Source of the DNA: Gammaproteobacteria bacterium
GTDB lineage: Bacteria; Pseudomonadota; Gammaproteobacteria; Ga0077536
DNA: 64,000 nt
NCBI GenBank assembly: GCA_016209015.1
Contig: JACQWY010000035.1
Location: 1 to 64,000 of the forward strand
Reading direction: 5' to 3'
The notes under the pieces were generated by a model. It ran no database searches. It was not told the DNA's origin and saw only the letters and a program-made list of their open reading frames with translations. The translations under genes and the position numbers were made by a program. This document shows, piece after piece, positions 8,085-16,826 of this stretch. Each line of letters starts with the position of its first letter. Position 1 is the stretch's first letter.

Positions 8085-9374
8085 ATGAACCGACGAATAA
8101 CGCTGTTGATGTGGATTTTGGTACTGACGATTTCGGGTTCCGTCGAAGGGGCCACTTGGTACATGAGGCAGTCGACAGACGTCATCAAATGGCACCTCGT
8201 GAATCCTGATGACGTTATTTGCGTCTCGGGCACGATCACCTCAAAAATTATGGTTTCGGCATCCGGTATTCCAGGTCACCCAATTCTTGTGGATTTTCGC
8301 TGCCCGGGTCTCCCTGCTGGAGTTGCCGATGGCAGTGGGCAAGCCGGCTCGCCAATTCAGGTTATCGGTCGCAACAACATCACTTTACGGGGAGCCGAAT
8401 GTCGCAACTCTTCTGCGGCGTGCGTCTTCGTCGGAACTTCGACTGATGTGTTGCTCGAGAATATCAACGCCCATCACTCCAAGCGCGGCGTCGAGTTCTA
8501 CAATGTTTCGAACTCTACGATCCAAAACAGCAACGCATTCAGTAACGCGTCCAATGGCATCTTTATTCAGACGGTAACGGGAGGCACATCAGCAGCAATC
8601 ATGCTCGATGGCGTGCGGGCGTGGGCTAACTCCGGCGGCGGTATTCGGACCCACGGGACGTCCACCTCTAACCCTGTCCGCGACGTGACAATTCGTAACT
8701 GTGAGACCTATGGGAATAGTGACGGGGTTTATCTAGTCAACACGTCAGGCGCCGTCGTTAATTCCAGCGTGTCCCACGACAACACCCTCGCGTCGATGTA
8801 TGGGGAGGGATATGGGTTTGCCGCAGAGGCTTGTGACCATTGCACGTTTTACGGAAATGAAGCTTACGGCAATCAGTACAAAGGGTTGGAATTGTGGGCG
8901 GAGGATTCGCGCCCGGTGTACGGTCTCGACGTACACCAGAACTACTTTCACGACAACAATGTCGCCCGGGCGCCGTGGGCCTGCGAGGTGGATCTCAACC
9001 ATCAAATTGGCAGTGTGGCAGCTGGGGCGAGGGTTAAGATCTATTCGAACATTATTTCGGGCCCGTGCGGCCTGCTGATTCATGACGGCTTTACCGGCAT
9101 CGAGATTTATAGCAATAGCATTATGGGTGCCAAGGCTTGGGCCGGACTGGCGGCAATGTTTTTCTCAGCAGGTGCGAATAACATTTCCTGGCATAACAAT
9201 ACGCTGCAAGGTGATGATGCCCCGGCATTCTGGACTTCGAATGCTGGGGTCGGGTCGTCGCTCCGACATTACGGGAACTCGTACTATTCCCGATCGAGCG
9301 CGGCGGTCCGCTACCAGGGTAGCGACCATACTTCTGCGGATTTCGAGACCGGGGCGATTGGGATATCGAATTAG
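8085..9374 (+). CDS. Secreted right-handed parallel beta-helix protein
   Basis: A 429-residue protein with a signal peptide (MNRRITLLMWILVLTISGSVEG) and successive PbH1-type rungs such as NNITLRGAECRNS, TDVLLENINAHHS, SNSTIQNSNAFSN, RDVTIRNCETYGN and CDHCTFYGNEAYGN. The fold is that of pectate lyases, alginate epimerases and periplasmic polysaccharide lyases. Because it lies within an exopolysaccharide locus, it probably binds, trims or epimerises the polymer in the periplasm or at the surface. I cannot identify a catalytic triad with confidence. It stands apart from its neighbours (505 bases upstream, about 650 downstream), so it may have its own promoter. Confidence 0.82.
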   Translation: MNRRITLLMWILVLTISGSVEGATWYMRQSTDVIKWHLVNPDDVICVSGTITSKIMVSASGIPGHPILVDFRCPGLPAGVADGSGQAGSPIQVIGRNNITLRGAECRNSSAACVFVGTSTDVLLENINAHHSKRGVEFYNVSNSTIQNSNAFSNASNGIFIQTVTGGTSAAIMLDGVRAWANSGGGIRTHGTSTSNPVRDVTIRNCETYGNSDGVYLVNTSGAVVNSSVSHDNTLASMYGEGYGFAAEACDHCTFYGNEAYGNQYKGLELWAEDSRPVYGLDVHQNYFHDNNVARAPWACEVDLNHQIGSVAAGARVKIYSNIISGPCGLLIHDGFTGIEIYSNSIMGAKAWAGLAAMFFSAGANNISWHNNTLQGDDAPAFWTSNAGVGSSLRHYGNSYYSRSSAAVRYQGSDHTSADFETGAIGISN

Positions 9375-10022
9375 ACTCCAAAATACTGGCAAGGAGGGCA
9401 CTGGGGCCACGTTGCACGTGGTCCTTGGCCCTGACGTTCAGGGTCTGGGTCCGCCGAAGGGCTTGGCACATGGTTCGCGTCAGACGCACCCTCCCCAGTA
9501 GCCTGCACGCATATCAAATTGAGCCAATCACGGTCGCGGAGCATTGGCAAGGCCCGGTTTCCCCAATCTTTTCAAACTCTTCACAGCCGTTACGCCATTG
9601 AAGCGCCGTTGGATTGGACGATTGCGCTCCCCCTCGAACTCATGCGCTGCCGTATCGAAGGGAATGCGAACTGGCCGGTCGTGGGCCGCTTTCGGGAGGC
9701 TCGGATCCCGTTTGCCTAGGAAGTCACAGGCCTACTACCGTTCATAGATGCGCGGCGGCCAAGTTGATAAACTACCCGACAACAATTAGTTAGCGCAGCT
9801 TCTTCGAGAAACCGCGCTGATTGTGTGCGAACTAGGACGAGTGCACCAATGCCGCGGGAGTCCTGGTCCTCAACCCGCGTCGGAGGCCGCCCGGGACCCG
9901 GGACCCGGAACCTTCGTCACGAGGCCCCCGGGGGGCTAATTAAGCAGCCGCCGGACGTGGCTCGAGGAACCAGGAACCCAGGTTGGGAATGGGGATCTGC
10001 TCTATATGAAGAGGAAGAGTCC
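9375..10022. other. Long leader region before the export genes
   Basis: This 648-base gap has no recognisable gene. It contains a small hairpin right after the beta-helix gene (CCACGT-TGC-ACGTGG at 9407-9421, no U-run), a sigma-54-like promoter at 9463-9479, and a GC-rich tract around 9890-9950 with repeated GGGACCCGGGA-type text. The annotated ORF start at 9825 is not credible because the signal peptide of the export protein begins at 10023. The long untranslated leader would allow regulation of the export operon. Confidence 0.55.
9463..9479 (+). promoter_or_regulatory. Candidate sigma-54 (-24/-12) promoter
   Basis: TTGGCACATGGTTCGCG matches the TTGGCAC-N5-TTGC consensus with one mismatch in the -12 box (TCGC for TTGC), and keeps the invariant GG-N10-GC spacing. 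It faces the export operon that begins at 10023, about 540 bases away. PEP-CTERM/EPS loci are often controlled by the sigma-54 regulator PrsR, which makes the match worth noting, but no regulator gene is present in the window and one such match can occur by chance. Confidence 0.4.
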
Positions 10023-10607
10023 ATGAAAAAGAAGCTAGCTTACGTAACACCCATCATCCGTCGCGGCGGCTCTGCCCTGGCATTGTTTTGCGCGATGAGT
10101 GGTGCGGCACTAAGCGACGAGGCGCGCCAGTATCAAGTTCAACCTGGAGACGTCCTGACCGTCGCCGTATGGAAAGAGAAGGACATGACAATGGACGTGC
10201 TGGTCCGGCCCGACGGCAAGTTTTCTTTTCCGCTTGGGGGAGACCTTCAAGCGGGGGGGAGAGCGACAACGGAAATTCAGGCGGAACTCGTGAAGAAAAT
10301 TGGAGCCTACATTCCCGATGCTGTGGCAACGGTTCTCGTGAAGGAAATCGCAGGGAACAAAGCATATGTAATCGGTAAAGTGAATCGCCCGGGACCATTC
10401 GTGATGAACAACGACACCGACGTTATGCAAGCCCTAAGCATTGCCGGCGGCACGGCGACCTTCGCCGGCCTGAAGGACATTGTCATTCTGCGGAGACAAA
10501 GCGGCCAGTTGACGGCAATTTCATTCAACTATGATCAGGTACAGAGTGGAAAGAACTTGCAGCAGAATATCGTCCTGCTGCCGGGCGATGTAGTTGTCGT
10601 TCCTTAG
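10023..10607 (+). CDS. Polysaccharide export protein, short Wza type
   Basis: A 194-residue periplasmic/outer-membrane export protein. The start at 10023 follows GAGGAAGAG and begins a signal peptide (MKKKLAYVTP to the AALS region). A Poly_export domain begins at YQVQPGDVLTVAVWKE (about residues 36-110), and one SLBB domain follows (KAYVIGKVNRPG, VMQALSIAGG). It lacks a clear lipobox and is much shorter than E. coli Wza (about 380 residues), as is usual for exosortase-linked EPS loci. It would form or cap the outer-membrane exit channel. The beta-barrel gene follows after 20 bases, then the co-polymerase and kinase, forming the export operon. Confidence 0.92.
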   Translation: MKKKLAYVTPIIRRGGSALALFCAMSGAALSDEARQYQVQPGDVLTVAVWKEKDMTMDVLVRPDGKFSFPLGGDLQAGGRATTEIQAELVKKIGAYIPDAVATVLVKEIAGNKAYVIGKVNRPGPFVMNNDTDVMQALSIAGGTATFAGLKDIVILRRQSGQLTAISFNYDQVQSGKNLQQNIVLLPGDVVVVP

Positions 10608-10627
10608 GTTCATGGGGTAAGTCCCGC

Positions 10628-11884
10628 ATGGACACACATAGTGTTCGATTTGGGCTCTGGCGGCGCGGGGAGATTGTCGCGTTTGTCAGTTTAATGGCGA
10701 CGTTGGCGCCAACTACAGGTTCGGCGTTCGATCTGTTCTGGAATCCCCAGGCCGCCGTTAAGATGCGGCTAGACGACAATGTACGCGGATCTGCCGTTGA
10801 TCCAGTCCGGGCTTGGGGCTTCGACAATGGTGCGGGCGTCCAATTGATGGCGAAATCCGAAACTTGGACGTCTGAGTTGTCCCCAAGATTCAATGTCCGA
10901 CGTTTTGCCATAGGCGACAATTTGGATGCCGATGAATATTCGGTGGACTTCAAGAACGGCCTTTCGCGAGAACGATGGCATGCCGATCTCGACGTCCGGT
11001 ACGCACAAGACTCGACTCTGACTGCAGAAGCAACGGAAACGGGCGTTCGGAACGACGTCACTTACCGCGATACCGTAGAAGTCCAACCAAACATCTCTTA
11101 TCAGGTCAACGAAAAGACGAATATTCAGGCGGCGTTCGCTTATGACACTGTCTCCTTCGCGAAGGTGCCTGGCGCTTCCTTGATCGACTACCAATACCAA
11201 CAGGCGTCCCTTACGCTGAATCGTGCACTTGACAACTCAAGTCGAATTTTCGCATCACCGTTCGTGAGCGAATTCGTAACTCAGGAAGTAGGGGGAAAGA
11301 CGCGTACGTATGGCGGGCAGGTAGGTTACACGCGGGCGTTTTCGCCGACCTTCGAAGCCGACATGGCGGTGGGGTTCGTCAGTAGCGAAATTCGGTTTCG
11401 CGAACAACAAGTCGGGCTGGTTCTTACGCCATCCCCTCACCTCGTGCTGGTAAACGTCAATAAGCTGGCGTCGAGCAGCGGTCCGATCGTAAATGCAAGT
11501 TTTCGAAAAAAGTTCGACCAAGGCTTAGCAACACTTGCTTATTCACGGCAAATTAGCCCGAGCGCTCGCGGTTCGCAGTCGATCAGCGATCTAATTAGCT
11601 TGTCCATGCGCCGCGATCTTTCTCAGCGCTGGTGGTTGAACTTTAATGGAACCTACGAAATGAGAGGTGCCGAAGGCGACCGGCTTATATCCGCTCTGAG
11701 CCAGGACCGAACGAATGTCTCCGGGTCAGTGCAGTATCGATTAAGCGAGCAGCTCACCGTACGTGGGGTCTACCGGCACACCATGTTGGACTCGGGACCT
11801 GGAACTCGCTCTGTTTCAATGAATGGGCTGTTTCTTGAATTGCAATATAACGGCGGGCTGCGGCCCTACTTAGGCGGCTATTGA
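10628..11884 (+). CDS. Outer-membrane beta-barrel protein of the EPS locus (EpsL-like)
   Basis: A 418-residue protein with an N-terminal signal (FVSLMATLAPTTGSAFD) and a long series of alternating amphipathic strands with aromatic ends, such as RWHADLDVRYAQD, TYGGQVGYTRAFS and WWLNFNGTYEM, closing near LELQYNGGL. That is the pattern of an outer-membrane beta-barrel. Similar proteins (EpsL, or the PEP-CTERM-associated barrel family) sit beside Wza-like genes in exosortase EPS loci and are thought to assist export through the outer membrane. The stop overlaps or abuts the next start. No enzymatic motif is seen. Confidence 0.75.
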   Translation: MDTHSVRFGLWRRGEIVAFVSLMATLAPTTGSAFDLFWNPQAAVKMRLDDNVRGSAVDPVRAWGFDNGAGVQLMAKSETWTSELSPRFNVRRFAIGDNLDADEYSVDFKNGLSRERWHADLDVRYAQDSTLTAEATETGVRNDVTYRDTVEVQPNISYQVNEKTNIQAAFAYDTVSFAKVPGASLIDYQYQQASLTLNRALDNSSRIFASPFVSEFVTQEVGGKTRTYGGQVGYTRAFSPTFEADMAVGFVSSEIRFREQQVGLVLTPSPHLVLVNVNKLASSSGPIVNASFRKKFDQGLATLAYSRQISPSARGSQSISDLISLSMRRDLSQRWWLNFNGTYEMRGAEGDRLISALSQDRTNVSGSVQYRLSEQLTVRGVYRHTMLDSGPGTRSVSMNGLFLELQYNGGLRPYLGGY

Positions 11885-11886
11885 AG

Positions 11887-13638
11887 ATGGATCAGATTCT
11901 CGGGCGAAAGTTTGATTATGTCGGTGCTGTTCGGCGACGCCTTCCCGTCGGAGTCGCCGTGCTTGGAGTTCTATTGCTAGTGACTATTGCGCTGTCGATG
12001 GGGTTGCCGGCGATCTACAAGTCCAACGCCGTAATTCTAATCGAGCAGCAGGAGGTGCCTCAGGACTTTGTCCGCTCGCTGGTGACGGGATATGCCGATC
12101 AGCGCATTCAGATGATTTCCCAGCGAGTGCTAACCAACAGCAATCTGAGTTCAATCATCGATAAGTACAACCTTTACGAGGCGCGCCGCAAATCCGATCC
12201 GCTGGAATCCGTGATTAAGAACATGCGAGATGACATCAGCGTGGAACCGATCAGCGCGGATGTCGTTGATCAGAAAAGCGGCCGGCCATCGCAGGCAACA
12301 ATTGCGTTTCAACTCAGCTATCAGAGTCGATCCGCCGATATGGCGCAAAAGGTCACCAACGAAATCGTAAGCTTGTTTCTAAAAGAGAATTTGAAGGAAC
12401 GAAGTGAAACGGCTGCTGAAACAACGTCGTTCTTGACTTCCGAAGCCGATAAATTGGGAAAGCAAGTCGCTGACCTTGAAACACAGTTGGCAACGTTTAA
12501 AGAGAAGAATGTAAACCGGCTACCCGAACTCCAGAATATCAATTTGGAACTGATGAATGGCACCCAACGGGAACTTTCCGAACTGAATTCTCGGATAAGG
12601 GCGTCCGAAGAGCAACGAATCTACCTGATGTCGGAACTAGCGCAGCAAAAGCCAACGACTACGCTTTTGACCGAAACGGGAGAGCGGGTGCTCGGACCTG
12701 CCGATCGCTTAAAGGTACTTGAATCGCAGTTTGTCTCTTTATCCGCCCGATATGGCGCTTCGCATCCTGATGTTGTAAATGCGAAGAAGGAGATGAATTC
12801 ACTGCGAGCCGAGACCGGGAAGCGTCCGTCCATCTCTGAAATTGAAAACAAGCTGACTGCACTGAAGACTCAACTAGCGGCATCCCAGCAGAAATATTCG
12901 AAGGACCACCCTGACATTAAAAGTCTGAGTCGAGAGATTGACCGCGTTACGGCGGAGCTTAGCAAAGCTCAAAATGCCGGGCCGGAAGTAGCCACGACGT
13001 CGACGGATAGGCCCGACAACCCTGTTTACATTCAGTTGCAAGCGAGGCTCCAGGCAGCAGATGCGGACATCAGAGGACTAAATGCGCAGCGGCAGGATCT
13101 TCAAAAGCGCTTGGCAGAGTTCGAATCCCGTTTAGCCAGCGCCCCTCTTGTGGAAAAGGAGTATCGCGCGCTGAGTCGCGATTACGAAAGCGCGATGCAA
13201 AAATATCACGAGATTACGGCGAAGAAGCAGGAAGCGGAATTTGCCAAGAACCTTGAGAGCGCGCAAAAGGGCGAGCGATTCGAACTCATAGAACCGCCGA
13301 TAATGCCTGAGCAGCCGGACAAGCCAAATCGGATTGCTATCGGTCTGCTAGGGCTACTTCTATCACTAGCTGGCGGAATTGGTACTGGCACATTGGCCGA
13401 GACGCTGGATTCCCGTATTTATGGACGAATCGGCGTAACTCAGATTCTTGGTGTGGCTCCTCTCTCCGTGATCCCGGACATAGAGAATAAATTCACGCGG
13501 AGTCGCAGGACCAGAAACAGATTTCTTGCTGCTATTGCTGCCGTGGCATTGATCGCAATAGGTCTCGGGATTGTTCAAGTCTTTGTCCAACCTCTGGATG
13601 TACTTTTCTTTCGAATCAGTCGGGTGATGGGTTTTTGA
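11887..13638 (+). CDS. Wzz/GumC-type polysaccharide co-polymerase
   Basis: A 583-residue inner-membrane chain-length determinant. A first transmembrane helix (GVAVLGVLLLVTIALSMGL) is followed by the Wzz domain, a long periplasmic coiled coil (about residues 170-420, rich in LEKQVADLETQLATF-type heptads) and the proline-rich stretch PPIMPEQPDKPNR. A second helix follows, then an extra C-terminal helix. I choose ATG 11887, nine bases after AGGCGG, over the TTG at 11881 that overlaps the previous stop. There is no fused kinase domain; the kinase is the next gene. It controls polymer length and couples the polymerase to Wza. Confidence 0.92.
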   Translation: MDQILGRKFDYVGAVRRRLPVGVAVLGVLLLVTIALSMGLPAIYKSNAVILIEQQEVPQDFVRSLVTGYADQRIQMISQRVLTNSNLSSIIDKYNLYEARRKSDPLESVIKNMRDDISVEPISADVVDQKSGRPSQATIAFQLSYQSRSADMAQKVTNEIVSLFLKENLKERSETAAETTSFLTSEADKLGKQVADLETQLATFKEKNVNRLPELQNINLELMNGTQRELSELNSRIRASEEQRIYLMSELAQQKPTTTLLTETGERVLGPADRLKVLESQFVSLSARYGASHPDVVNAKKEMNSLRAETGKRPSISEIENKLTALKTQLAASQQKYSKDHPDIKSLSREIDRVTAELSKAQNAGPEVATTSTDRPDNPVYIQLQARLQAADADIRGLNAQRQDLQKRLAEFESRLASAPLVEKEYRALSRDYESAMQKYHEITAKKQEAEFAKNLESAQKGERFELIEPPIMPEQPDKPNRIAIGLLGLLLSLAGGIGTGTLAETLDSRIYGRIGVTQILGVAPLSVIPDIENKFTRSRRTRNRFLAAIAAVALIAIGLGIVQVFVQPLDVLFFRISRVMGF

Positions 13639-13694
13639 GGTCTCCAAAGTGATCAGCAGAACGCTAACTCTCGGTATTCAGTGCGGAGAATGTT

Positions 13695-14510
13695 ATGGAG
13701 CGCATTAAGAAGGCCTTGGACTTGGCTCGAAAGGAGCGGGACTCGAAGCCGGCGGAGGATCTGACAGCTAGTCCGGAGGACGGGCGCGCGAAGGAATCCT
13801 CAGATCTTAAGAACATTCAGTATTCTCAGACCCGGGTGCTGAAGCTAGACACCGAGAAATTGCGTAGCAATCGAGTGTTGGTGAACAATGAAGAACCGGA
13901 TGCCGCGACTGCATTTAAAATGCTCCGCACCCAGGTTCTTCAGCGCATGGTGGCTAAAGGATGGAACGCCCTCGCCATAACGAGCCCGGCGCCGGAGGAC
14001 GGCAAGACATTGGTTGCAGCCAATCTCGCGATCAGCCTCGCGCGGGAACTGCATCACACGGTATTGCTGGTTGACCTCGATTTAAGGAATCCGAGCATTC
14101 ACAAGTATTTCGGTATGCATCCGGAACGCGGGATCAGTGATTATCTGTTGGATGGTGCCGCAATCGGGGATGTCCTCGTCAATCCCGGTCTAGAGCGACT
14201 CGTAATCCTTCCTGGTCGCGAGCTAATTGAAAATTCTTCGGAGTTACTTGCCTCACCACAAATGGGACAACTCGTGCAGGAACTCAAGTCGCGCTATCCG
14301 AATCGCTTTGTGCTTTTTGATCTTCCGCCAATTTTGTCGGCCGATGATGCGCTCTCTTTTGCGCCATATATTGATGCCGTGCTACTTGTAATCCGAGAAA
14401 AGAAAACGACGCGATTTGAACTACAGCACGCCATGGAACTACTCAGCGCCGTACCTGTTCTCGGGACTGTTCTGAACGGCTCTGTCGAGCGAATATCATC
14501 GTATTACTGA
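13695..14510 (+). CDS. Exosortase-locus tyrosine autokinase (CpsD/CapB family)
   Basis: A 271-residue cytoplasmic BY-kinase. A deviant Walker A (SPAPEDGKTLVAANLA), the Walker A' VLLVDLDLRNP and the Walker B FVLFDLPP are all present in order. The C-terminus ends in SSYY, a very short tyrosine cluster for autophosphorylation, compared with the longer clusters of Wzc. The N-terminal helix MERIKKALDLARKER matches the XrtA-linked kinase family. It would cycle phosphorylation to control the co-polymerase encoded just upstream. The split into separate membrane and kinase genes is more often seen in Gram-positives but is standard in PEP-CTERM EPS loci. Confidence 0.92.
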   Translation: MERIKKALDLARKERDSKPAEDLTASPEDGRAKESSDLKNIQYSQTRVLKLDTEKLRSNRVLVNNEEPDAATAFKMLRTQVLQRMVAKGWNALAITSPAPEDGKTLVAANLAISLARELHHTVLLVDLDLRNPSIHKYFGMHPERGISDYLLDGAAIGDVLVNPGLERLVILPGRELIENSSELLASPQMGQLVQELKSRYPNRFVLFDLPPILSADDALSFAPYIDAVLLVIREKKTTRFELQHAMELLSAVPVLGTVLNGSVERISSYY

Positions 14511-14539
14511 CCCTTCGCATCGTAATTGGGCCGGTCTCA

Positions 14540-15418
14540 GTGTACGAAAAATACTTCGGGTTCCGGGAAAAACCGTTTTCACTAATTCCAGATCCAAGTT
14601 TCCTCTATTTAGGAAAAAAGCACAGTTTGGCGTTGACGATGCTCGAGTATGCGTTAGTCAACGAAGCGGCGATGGTCGTGGTTACTGGAGAGATCGGATC
14701 AGGAAAAACGACAATAGTTCGCCATATTTTGGGCAAGTACTCTAACGACGCGGTTGTTGGCTTGATCGCGAATACTCACAAAGCTTTCGGCGATCTAATG
14801 CAGTGGGTCTCTATGGCGTTCGGACTCGTACACGAGGGGAAAGACAAGGTCACGCTTTATCACAATTTTGTAAATTTTCTTATTGGCGAATATGCGCGTG
14901 GCAAACGAACCATACTTATAGTCGACGAAGCGCAAAATATGGATGTGGACACGCTTGAGGAGTTGCGAGTCCTTTCCAACATAAATGCCGACAAAAACCT
15001 GGTGTTGCAACTGGTGTTGGTTGGCCAGCCGGGACTGCGAGCCACTTTGCGAAAACCAGAACTTGAACAATTCGCTCAGCGCATTCTAGTGGACTACCAC
15101 CTCGACGCATTGGATGTACGCGAAACGAGAGCATATATCTTGCACAGACTCTTGGTTGCTGGCGGTCGCCCCGAGATCTTCTCGCGAGAGGCTGCGGACC
15201 TAATTCATGAATTAAGTGGCGGCATCCCGAGGCTAATAAATTCGCTCTGCGATCAATCGCTCGTATATGCATATGCGGACCAACGAGCAAAGGTTACTAC
15301 TCGCGTGGTTAAGGAACTGGTTGCGGACAAGAAATCGCGGAGTCTGTTTGGCGCTGGAAAGATTAACTACGTTGCCGTGGGCGAAACCGCGCCGGTCGAT
15401 TACCTCAAACCAAACTAA
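14540..15418 (+). CDS. Exosortase-associated AAA ATPase (ExeA/GspA-like)
   Basis: A 292-residue AAA ATPase starting at a GTG. It opens with the family hallmark YFGFREKPFSLIPDP, then Walker A GEIGSGKTT, Walker B ILIVDEAQNM and a sensor region LVGQPGLRATL, with SGGIPRLINSLCD near the C-terminus. The closest recognised group is the putative secretion ATPase found in PEP-CTERM/EPS loci, related to ExeA of type II secretion. It lacks the peptidoglycan-binding C-terminal domain of ExeA. It lies 29 bases after the kinase gene. Its exact role in export or surface assembly is unknown. Confidence 0.9.
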   Translation: MYEKYFGFREKPFSLIPDPSFLYLGKKHSLALTMLEYALVNEAAMVVVTGEIGSGKTTIVRHILGKYSNDAVVGLIANTHKAFGDLMQWVSMAFGLVHEGKDKVTLYHNFVNFLIGEYARGKRTILIVDEAQNMDVDTLEELRVLSNINADKNLVLQLVLVGQPGLRATLRKPELEQFAQRILVDYHLDALDVRETRAYILHRLLVAGGRPEIFSREAADLIHELSGGIPRLINSLCDQSLVYAYADQRAKVTTRVVKELVADKKSRSLFGAGKINYVAVGETAPVDYLKPN

Positions 15419-15503
15419 TGACATCTGTTCTAGTTTTCGTTGCGATAACAGCGGCCAGTTGAGCTCGCCAGTTTTGGAACCAATGCAGACAACAAGGTTA
15501 TCT

Positions 15504-16613
15504 ATGAGCAGTTACCTCATATTAATCGTCGCGGGCGCCAGGCCTAATTTCATGAAGATTGCGCCGATCATCCGAGCACTTGAACGACATCGTGATGCCT
15601 TCGCGTGGCGTCTTGTCCATACTGGACAGCACTACGATAGGGAAATGAGCGACGTCTTTTTCGAGGAACTCGAGATTCCCAAGCCGCATTATCATCTCGA
15701 TGCGGGAGGAGGAACCCACGCGCAGCAAACTGCGAAAATTATGATAGGTTTTGAAGACGTCGTACAGAAAGAACGACCACAACTCGTGATGGTCGTCGGC
15801 GACGTTAATTCTACGCTGGCCTGCTCAATTGTCGCTAAGAAGCTTCAGATTCAAGTCGCTCACGTTGAGGCTGGGCTAAGAAGCGGAGATCTGATGATGC
15901 CGGAGGAAATCAATCGGATCGTCACGGACGCGATCTCAGATTATTTCTTCGTTACTGAGCCGAGTGGCGTTGAGAATCTCAGGCGGGAAGGCAAGCGGGA
16001 AGAGCAAATCTTTTTTGTTGGACACGTAATGATTGATAACCTTTACCATCAGGTGAAGAAGTTGCAGGAAATGGACGACTCTGCGTTCCCAACCGCCACA
16101 CTAAAGAGCAAACTCGGAAAGTATGGCGTTGTAACTCTCCATCGCCCCTCGAACGTCGATAACGCAGAGCGGCTAGGTGGTATCGTAGAGGCGCTTGCGC
16201 AAGTGGCAAACCATATTCCATTGATTTTTGCGGTCCATCCGCGGACCGCGCAGAACCTGGACAAATTTGGAATTTGCCTTCCGGATTCGATTATTCGCAC
16301 GAATCCGCTTCCCTATATGGAGTTTTTAAATCTATGGATGGATGCGCAGGTTATTCTTACTGACAGTGGAGGCATCCAGGAGGAGAGCACCGCTCTCGGC
16401 GTTCCCTGTGTGACGCTACGCGAGAACACAGAACGGCCGATCACGATCTCGGAAGGCTCAAATGTCTTAGTTGGCAGCGACCCAGAAAAGATTGTGGCAG
16501 CTGCGCTGAAGGTTCTTTCTCACCCGGGTCAAGCGAGAACCAAGCGGCCCGCGTTATGGGATGGGGCGGCCTCTGATCGCATTGTCGATGAACTGGCGAA
16601 ACTGATCGTCTAA
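15504..16613 (+). CDS. wecB: UDP-N-acetylglucosamine 2-epimerase (non-hydrolysing)
   Basis: A 369-residue GT-B-fold epimerase that converts UDP-GlcNAc to UDP-ManNAc. GARPNFMKIAPI at the N-terminus, HTGQHYDREMS, VVGDVNSTLA, HVEAGLRSGD, the VTLHRPSNVD segment and LTDSGGIQEESTALGVPC are all conserved family motifs. I start at 15504 because AAGG precedes it by about seven bases and the fold begins at SSYLILIVAG; an in-frame ATG also exists at 15483. The length matches WecB. It predicts ManNAc (or ManNAcA, though no dehydrogenase is here) in the polymer. Confidence 0.93.
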   Translation: MSSYLILIVAGARPNFMKIAPIIRALERHRDAFAWRLVHTGQHYDREMSDVFFEELEIPKPHYHLDAGGGTHAQQTAKIMIGFEDVVQKERPQLVMVVGDVNSTLACSIVAKKLQIQVAHVEAGLRSGDLMMPEEINRIVTDAISDYFFVTEPSGVENLRREGKREEQIFFVGHVMIDNLYHQVKKLQEMDDSAFPTATLKSKLGKYGVVTLHRPSNVDNAERLGGIVEALAQVANHIPLIFAVHPRTAQNLDKFGICLPDSIIRTNPLPYMEFLNLWMDAQVILTDSGGIQEESTALGVPCVTLRENTERPITISEGSNVLVGSDPEKIVAAALKVLSHPGQARTKRPALWDGAASDRIVDELAKLIV

Positions 16614-16826
16614 GGCGACGTGCGGATGTCGTGATACTCGACGGCGTCCGGAATTGCAGTCGCAAGCAGACAATCTCAACTCAGATGGGGCGATTGGCCA
16701 CGAGACTGGTGACGAGCGCGTGGCCGAGATGGCTTGGATTACTCATGCCAGCCTCGGGGTTGCTCGTATTCTGCACCGCACTGATCGGTCGGTCGATATT
16801 GGTCGATCGACATTCCCGGCGGTCGA

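Noticed and set aside
9825-10022. N-terminal extension of the export protein
   Set aside because: The extra 66 residues come before a proper signal peptide and a GAGGAAGAG ribosome-binding site at 10023, and are proline/arginine-rich noise.
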